NCBI RefSeq assembly: GCF_034092395.1
Contig: NZ_CP139301.1
Span: forward strand, 930,001-994,000
Reading direction: 5' to 3'
Length of the DNA stretch: 64,000 bases
Origin: Prochlorococcus sp. MIT 1307
GTDB taxonomy: Bacteria; Cyanobacteriota; Cyanobacteriia; PCC-6307; Cyanobiaceae
The translations under genes and the position numbers were made by a program. Below, piece by piece: positions 59,829 through 64,000 of the stretch (position 1 is the first letter of the stretch; each line of letters starts with the position of its first letter). The notes below the pieces were generated by a model. The model was not told the DNA's origin, did not search any database, and saw only the letters and a program-made list of their open reading frames with translations.

Positions 59829-60023
59829 ATATCATCTTCTATGCTTCAAAGCTCATGGAATATAACGAGTAACCGCTTTATCAAAGCTCAGCCTATTCAA
59901 TTGAAAATAATAATTTAAATCCAAAAATCAAGCAGATTTCTTCTGGAACAATACCCCATGGACCTTGAAACTTCTTTTTTAATTAACTCGCAAAGATTAA
60001 TGTTCTATTTTATTTCTTCTGGT

Positions 60024-60071
60024 TAAAAAAAAACACAAAAATATTTCCGGCTGAAAATAGGCAGCCAGAAA
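60024..60071 (-). terminator. Probable terminator downstream of psbK
   Basis: On the minus strand TTTCTGGCTG, eight bases and CAGCCGGAAA form a stem with one mismatch, followed by a T-rich tail (TATTTTTGTGTTTTTTTTT). It lies about 80 bases after the psbK stop codon. The rest of the 59829-60152 space is A+T-rich with no visible gene. Confidence 0.6.
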
Positions 60072-60152
60072 TAAAAACTTATAAAATCTTGTTTGGATGG
60101 GCGACTTTTAAGACTTTTAAGGCCCTTGGTCTCTTTCTTCCTTTAATTCCGC

Positions 60153-60296
60153 TTAACGGAACCCAACTGCTGCTTGCCAAACAAAAACTAGCAAGAAGAA
60201 GAAAATAGGAATTAGTGGTAGCACATCCACAGTTGGAGCATAGGCCTGATAAGCCTCAGGCAATTGAGCCAGCAAGTCAAAAGTAAAGGCTGCCAT
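60153..60296 (-). CDS. psbK: Photosystem II protein K
   Basis: A 47-residue precursor found by hand translation: [47 protein letters not shown]. The PEAY leader, cleaved in other species, the VDVLPLIP start of the mature protein and the [10 protein letters not shown] end are diagnostic of PsbK, which binds at the CP43 edge. It lies 30 bp downstream of tgt on the same strand. Confidence 0.97.
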   Translation of the reverse strand: MAAFTFDLLAQLPEAYQAYAPTVDVLPLIPIFFFLLVFVWQAAVGFR

Positions 60297-60326
60297 CCCT
60301 AGGAATTTATGGTCGTTCGACTGACG

Positions 60327-61463
60327 CTACCACGTGTGATGTGCTTTCGAGTCTGATTTCCATGGAGCGAAATCCTCTGAAAAACATCCTTCAATAATTG
60401 ATTGCCTTATCGCGTTAGTAAAACGAATCAAATTAGTAAGGTTGTGCAGACTCAAAAGCGTTAAACCAAGGAGCTCTCCACTTCTAACAAGATGATGAAG
60501 ATATGCCCTGCTGTAAGTGGTACAAGCCTCACAGGTACAGGTTTGATCTAAAGGTTGGTAATCTTCGCGAAAACAAGCATTTTTCAAATTCCAGCGTTCA
60601 TCTCTAACCAAAGCAGCACCATGGCGGCCTAGTCGAGTAGGGAGTACGCAATCAAAAAGATCAATACCGTTTGCAACAGCAATTGTCATTTCTCGAAAAG
60701 TACCTATCCCCATTAAATACCTAGGCCGATCCTCTGGAAGCAGTGGCGCAACCTCACGCACAAGTTTGTGTATTTCTTTTATTGGCTCTCCAACACTTAC
60801 TCCTCCAATTGCTATACCAGGAAGATCAAAACTCGCAACAGTTTGAGCACTCTTTTCTCGGAGGTGTAAAAAGCATCCACCTTGCACAATGCCAAAAAGA
60901 GCTTGATCTGGTTGATCGTGAGTCTCTATACATCTCTCAAGCCAGTGATGGGTGCGATCACAAGCATCCTCTACATCATTCTCTGTAGCTTGATAGGGAG
61001 GGCACTGATCAAAAGCCATAGCGATATCAGACCTGAGAGCCATCTGGATCGCAATTGCTTTTTCAGGAGTCAAATGAATATGACTGCCATCACGCGGATT
61101 CCGAAAAGAAACCCCTTGATCATCAATCTTATTTAGCTGGGCCAAACTAAATACCTGAAAACCCCCTGAATCAGTAAGGATTGGTCCAGTCCAACCCATA
61201 AATTTGTGCAAGCCTCCAGCAGCATGAACTACTGCCTCGCCAGGCTGCAAATGCAAGTGGTACGTATTAGCAAGAATCATCTGAGCACCCGTTTCTGCCA
61301 GTTGGCTAGACGAGACCCCTTTAACAGTCCCTAAGGTGCCCACTGGCATAAATCTTGGAGTCAGCACACGCCCATGGGGGGTAACAAAACAACCCGCTCT
61401 AGCATTGGTATTAGGGCACTGAGCCTTGATCTGAAAATCAAACACATCCAATTTTGCAAACAA
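60327..61463 (-). CDS. tgt: tRNA-guanine transglycosylase
   Basis: Exchanges guanine-34 for preQ1 in tRNAs with GUN anticodons (queuosine pathway). The 378-residue protein has the general-base motif [15 protein letters not shown] (D98), GGVSVGEP, the nucleophile-containing [20 protein letters not shown] and the zinc site [17 protein letters not shown]. It is followed by psbK, probably in one transcript. Confidence 0.96.
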   Translation of the reverse strand: MFAKLDVFDFQIKAQCPNTNARAGCFVTPHGRVLTPRFMPVGTLGTVKGVSSSQLAETGAQMILANTYHLHLQPGEAVVHAAGGLHKFMGWTGPILTDSGGFQVFSLAQLNKIDDQGVSFRNPRDGSHIHLTPEKAIAIQMALRSDIAMAFDQCPPYQATENDVEDACDRTHHWLERCIETHDQPDQALFGIVQGGCFLHLREKSAQTVASFDLPGIAIGGVSVGEPIKEIHKLVREVAPLLPEDRPRYLMGIGTFREMTIAVANGIDLFDCVLPTRLGRHGAALVRDERWNLKNACFREDYQPLDQTCTCEACTTYSRAYLHHLVRSGELLGLTLLSLHNLTNLIRFTNAIRQSIIEGCFSEDFAPWKSDSKAHHTW

Positions 61464-61510
61464 GGCCTAAGTCCATTAAAGCTTTAGCTAACCAAACTCT
61501 CGTTTGAGCT

Positions 61511-62299
61511 TTGAACTTACTGAAATTTCGCACCCTAAGCAATTTCACATGGCCGAGAGACCTTGCAGGAGCTTGGATTTTCTATACTGTTCTACCTTTC
61601 TTTCCATGGATAAAGCCACGATTTGAGCGTATTGCCCGATTCGCCCCCTTGATCGGAATAGTCATAGGCCTCGTTCAAGCGGGTTTATGGGTACTACTTT
61701 CTCGAATCGGCTGGGAGAAAGAGTCAATAGCTCTTCTGACCATTGGAGTTGGAATTTGGATTACTGGAGGGCTTCATCTGGATGGACTAATGGATACTGC
61801 TGATGGACTTGCCGCAGGAAAAGTTAAATGTTTAAAAGCAATGAAAGACAGCAGAGTTGGGGCGGGTGGAGTACAAGCTTTAATTATTATTCTTCTAATT
61901 CAATTGGCAGCACTAATTAAACTTAATTCTCTTGTTCCACTTGCTATTCCAATAGCAACATTCTGGGGTAGATGTGCACCATTCTGGGCAATTCAAAAAT
62001 TCTCTTATCTCCACAAGAATGGTGCAGGTTCATTCCATAAGCTGCACTGGAAGAGGTTCAGCGAACTAAAAGCAACATTGATTGCTATTACAGTTTTCTT
62101 GTTGATTTTAAACCTAACGCCAATCAAATCAATTAATCAATTTCATGCAACAATTGGTTTGCTAAGTGGTGTTTTTCCTGCTTTTATTTTTCCGGAACTA
62201 ATAGGTCACAAACTGGGTGGTCACAATGGTGATTCCTATGGAGCATCTGTTGTTTGTGTAGAAACATTTATGCTTCTATTTCTGGCATTGTTTCTTTAG
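61511..62299 (+). CDS. cobS: Cobalamin synthase (adenosylcobinamide-GDP ribazoletransferase)
   Basis: Integral membrane enzyme joining alpha-ribazole to the corrin ring in B12 (pseudo-B12 in picocyanobacteria) synthesis. The 262-residue protein has several hydrophobic helices and the CobS motifs GGLHLDGLMDTADGLAAGK, MKDSRVGAGGV and HKLGGHNGDSYGA. The start is TTG at 61511. No cobalamin riboswitch fits in the 47-bp upstream gap. Its 3' end overlaps the convergent kinase gene by 32 bp. Confidence 0.93.
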   Translation: MNLLKFRTLSNFTWPRDLAGAWIFYTVLPFFPWIKPRFERIARFAPLIGIVIGLVQAGLWVLLSRIGWEKESIALLTIGVGIWITGGLHLDGLMDTADGLAAGKVKCLKAMKDSRVGAGGVQALIIILLIQLAALIKLNSLVPLAIPIATFWGRCAPFWAIQKFSYLHKNGAGSFHKLHWKRFSELKATLIAITVFLLILNLTPIKSINQFHATIGLLSGVFPAFIFPELIGHKLGGHNGDSYGASVVCVETFMLLFLALFL

Positions 62300-63410
62300 G
62301 AAGGGTTAAGTAAAAAGCATTGCCTTCTTTTGGCAAAGTAGAGTCAACTTCTGAAGGAGGAATTATTAATTTGAGCTCTCCACCTATCTGTTCTGATAAT
62401 TGGAGTCCTAATGCCAAACCAAGACCACTCCCAGAACAATCATTAGTATCTTTTCCTCTGACACCTTTTTGAAAAATCCTTTCTCGTTCATCTATAGCGA
62501 TTGGTGTGCCTCGATCCCAAACACACAGTCCACTTTCATTTATAAAAAGGCCTATTGGAATCGTCGAAGAGCTATAGCGAAAAGCATTCTCCAAAAGATT
62601 GGCCACAATTTCAGCAATTACTCCATCGCCTGAAGGCCTAGGCCTATTTGTCCAAACTGGCCATTCCCTGGGTCCGAACCATTTACGCCCTTGCAAATGT
62701 GCAGTAGCAGCCGCTCGTTCAATTAATGGCTTCAGCAAAGATTGCACATCTAATGAAGGTCCTCCAGCGAAAACTGGAGGGAGCAACAATGAAGTAGGTG
62801 GTCCATCAAATGAAAGCAGTTTTGACTGACTCAGTTCATCAAGTGCAGATACATATCTATTGAGCTGATCCTGCTCACTCAACAAGCCTTCAACTAGAAC
62901 ACGATGATTACTATCAGGTCCAAGTTTTCGCAAGAGAAGTTGTGCATATGTCCGCAACGCAGCTAATGGATTCCGCAACTGATGCACCATGAGCCCTATT
63001 TGCTCACGTTGTTGAGTCAGTTCATCAAGAAGTCTTCTACGGTCAAGTTCTAACCCAAGACACTGTGCAAGTGCTGCTGCAGTCGCCTGCAAGCGTTGAT
63101 CCAGTTTTTCAGACCAAGCTTGATCCCCCCCAATGCATTCAGCCCTAAGGACTCCTAGCAAGATGGAACCTTCTTGAAGCGGATACCACCTTCTATCAGG
63201 GGATGGAGCGCGAAGTCCCGGATCATCTTCTACAGGAGGCAAAGCTCTACCAAGACTTGGCCATTGCCCTACAGCTTCCAAACTTGGAGATTGACCATCT
63301 TTAGACTGAGCCACATAAACGACCAGACGCTGAACGCCAACCTCACTGTCAAAACTTTTTAACTGCTGTTGAACAAGATTCAAAAACCGTTCCGATAACT
63401 GCATAGTCAT
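62268..63410 (-). CDS. Sensor histidine kinase
   Basis: A 380-residue kinase without obvious membrane helices. The N-terminal sensor region (about 1-125) may be GAF-like, followed by a HisKA dimerisation domain with phosphoacceptor H143 in MVHQLRNPLAALRTYAQLLL. The ATPase domain has an N box LANLLENAFRYSS, a G1 box reading VWDRGTPIAI (weaker than the usual DxGxGI) and a G2 box GSGLGLALGLQLSEQIGG. The partner regulator is not adjacent. It could be one of the few kinases conserved in picocyanobacteria, but I cannot name which. Confidence 0.88.
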   Translation of the reverse strand: MTMQLSERFLNLVQQQLKSFDSEVGVQRLVVYVAQSKDGQSPSLEAVGQWPSLGRALPPVEDDPGLRAPSPDRRWYPLQEGSILLGVLRAECIGGDQAWSEKLDQRLQATAAALAQCLGLELDRRRLLDELTQQREQIGLMVHQLRNPLAALRTYAQLLLRKLGPDSNHRVLVEGLLSEQDQLNRYVSALDELSQSKLLSFDGPPTSLLLPPVFAGGPSLDVQSLLKPLIERAAATAHLQGRKWFGPREWPVWTNRPRPSGDGVIAEIVANLLENAFRYSSSTIPIGLFINESGLCVWDRGTPIAIDERERIFQKGVRGKDTNDCSGSGLGLALGLQLSEQIGGELKLIIPPSEVDSTLPKEGNAFYLTLPKETMPEIEA

Positions 63411-63787
63411 CTATCCCCGGTTGATTTGATAGCAGATTTAGCTCTAAATCGACAGAGCGAAAAAGTTGAAAATTCAAAAAAAAGTATTAAGATGGAGGTA
63501 TCGATCGTCACAACACTTTCCCGTTTGTTGCTTAAAGGTCGACTCGGCAGCATCGCACGCACAGTGCTACCAAAGCTACAGCACAGACAGATGAATTCTG
63601 TCTATGAAGCGGTCGAGTTGATTTTTGCACTAAATAACTTGTCCTGGTTTTACTACGACAAAAATTACTCGCGGATCTCTGTCGGTTGTGACTCTCACTA
63701 CTCGTGCAATAGCCCGAGATTTTACAAAGAACGGCATTCAGCCGCTTCAGTTCTCTCCCCATCTCACTCCTAAACGAGTTCACTTAA
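63411..63787. other. Space between divergent kinase and basic-protein genes
   Basis: 377 bp. A plus-strand frame starting at ATG 63493 would give about 93 residues (MEVSIVTTLSRLLLKGRLGS) but has no recognisable family, and its C-terminal part looks random. The area is more likely promoter for the two divergent genes, though a small protein cannot be excluded. Confidence 0.4.
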
Positions 63788-64000
63788 ATGTCAAAAAAGC
63801 GCAAGCGGATCAGCCGCAGACGCCTAGCTGGTCAGAGGGTTTTGGCTCATGTCCCAATATTCCATCTCGAGACAGGAGAGCACAAACCTGTTACAGCAGC
63901 CCGTCGTTACATAGCAGAGATTGGGCTCTCTTCACCAGCAATCTTGAATGTCCGCCGAAACGAGCACACAACCGACAGGTTTTTCTGGGGTGAAAAAGGC
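63788..64000 (+). CDS. Basic small protein, cut by window edge
   Basis: The first 71 codons of a frame that stays open to the right edge. It starts MSKKRKRISRRRLAGQRVLA with a strongly basic N terminus, then HVPIFHLETGEHKPVTAARR and ILNVRRNEHTTDRFFWGEKG. The look is that of a nucleic-acid-binding or ribosome-associated small protein, and I believe similar sequences are conserved in marine picocyanobacteria, but I know no function. The missing 3' end is outside the window. Confidence 0.75.
   Translation, partial: MSKKRKRISRRRLAGQRVLAHVPIFHLETGEHKPVTAARRYIAEIGLSSPAILNVRRNEHTTDRFFWGEKG

Noticed and set aside
61464-61510. Possible cobalamin riboswitch before cobS
   Set aside because: The gap is 47 bp and contains no B12-box-like sequence.
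63426-63773. 115-codon plus-strand frame before the last gene
   Set aside because: No family match and random-looking C-terminal half; kept only as a possibility under the intergenic entry.

Overview
The window is chromosomal DNA from a low-light-adapted marine Prochlorococcus. The evidence is gene content and order: petD-petB, ctpA, minCDE, psbM, psbB-psbT, rubA-ycf48-psbEFLJ, ndhCKJ, chlD and psbK-tgt occur together. A phycoerythrin (PE) gene set is present with no other phycobiliprotein genes, which is typical of low-light Prochlorococcus rather than high-light strains or Synechococcus. Base composition looks like about 40% G+C by eye, and intergenic spaces are mostly short. Assignment to a clade (for example an LLIII-like strain) is inference only.

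Layout. 1-597 has no gene and may be the flank of a stable-RNA operon lying outside the window. 598-7948: GH100 invertase, cytochrome b6f petD/petB, ctpA, an HD phosphohydrolase and the division-site genes minC, minD, minE. 8226-11561: tRNA-Thr, a leftward block of translation-quality genes (sua5 with a tiny membrane protein, prmC), a hotdog thioesterase, psbM, and a 667-bp space. 11562-19228: psbB-psbT with a strong terminator, nrdR, ribosomal protein S1, a HAD phosphatase, metK, an FGGY sugar kinase, a DUF2470 protein and tRNA-Phe.

19229-28910 is the accessory-looking region. It holds a small orphan ORF, a PucC-type transporter, the PE linker ppeC, a small unknown ORF, cpeS, cpeT, cpeY, a CpeF/MpeV-like HEAT protein, cpeZ, cpeA and cpeB. 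This should suffice for one PE with its bilin lyases and a linker. The PE alpha subunit is shortened just before its first bilin cysteine, while all four beta-subunit bilin cysteines are kept.

28911-48435: a small conserved ORF, UvrD/PcrA helicase, a CCA-type nucleotidyltransferase, an oxidoreductase-SelD fusion, mtnP, then convergent rubA-ycf48-psbEFLJ (photosystem II assembly plus cytochrome b559), ndhCKJ, a YvcK-like protein, an Mla/TGD-like ATPase and MCE protein, chlD, folK, a NUDIX hydrolase and a DegT-family aminotransferase. 48478-64000: housekeeping metabolism (fabI, hisB, carotenoid oxygenase, rdgB, pgm, RecB-like nuclease, ygfZ, pyrE, tRNA-Met, CBS-domain protein, Gfo/Idh/MocA oxidoreductase, psbK, tgt, cobS), a sensor histidine kinase and the 5' part of a basic small protein cut by the window edge.

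The most surprising observation is in psbE: the residue at the place of the heme-ligating histidine of cytochrome b559 alpha is read as glutamine (codon at 37130-37132), while the PsbF histidine is intact. Other points worth checking are the unknown ORF inside the PE operon, a pair of dyads sharing a 7-base core 31 bp apart upstream of cpeB, the PE alpha deletion, and the oxidoreductase-SelD fusion. I did not find an obviously new multi-gene system; the PE region is the best candidate for unexplained biology.
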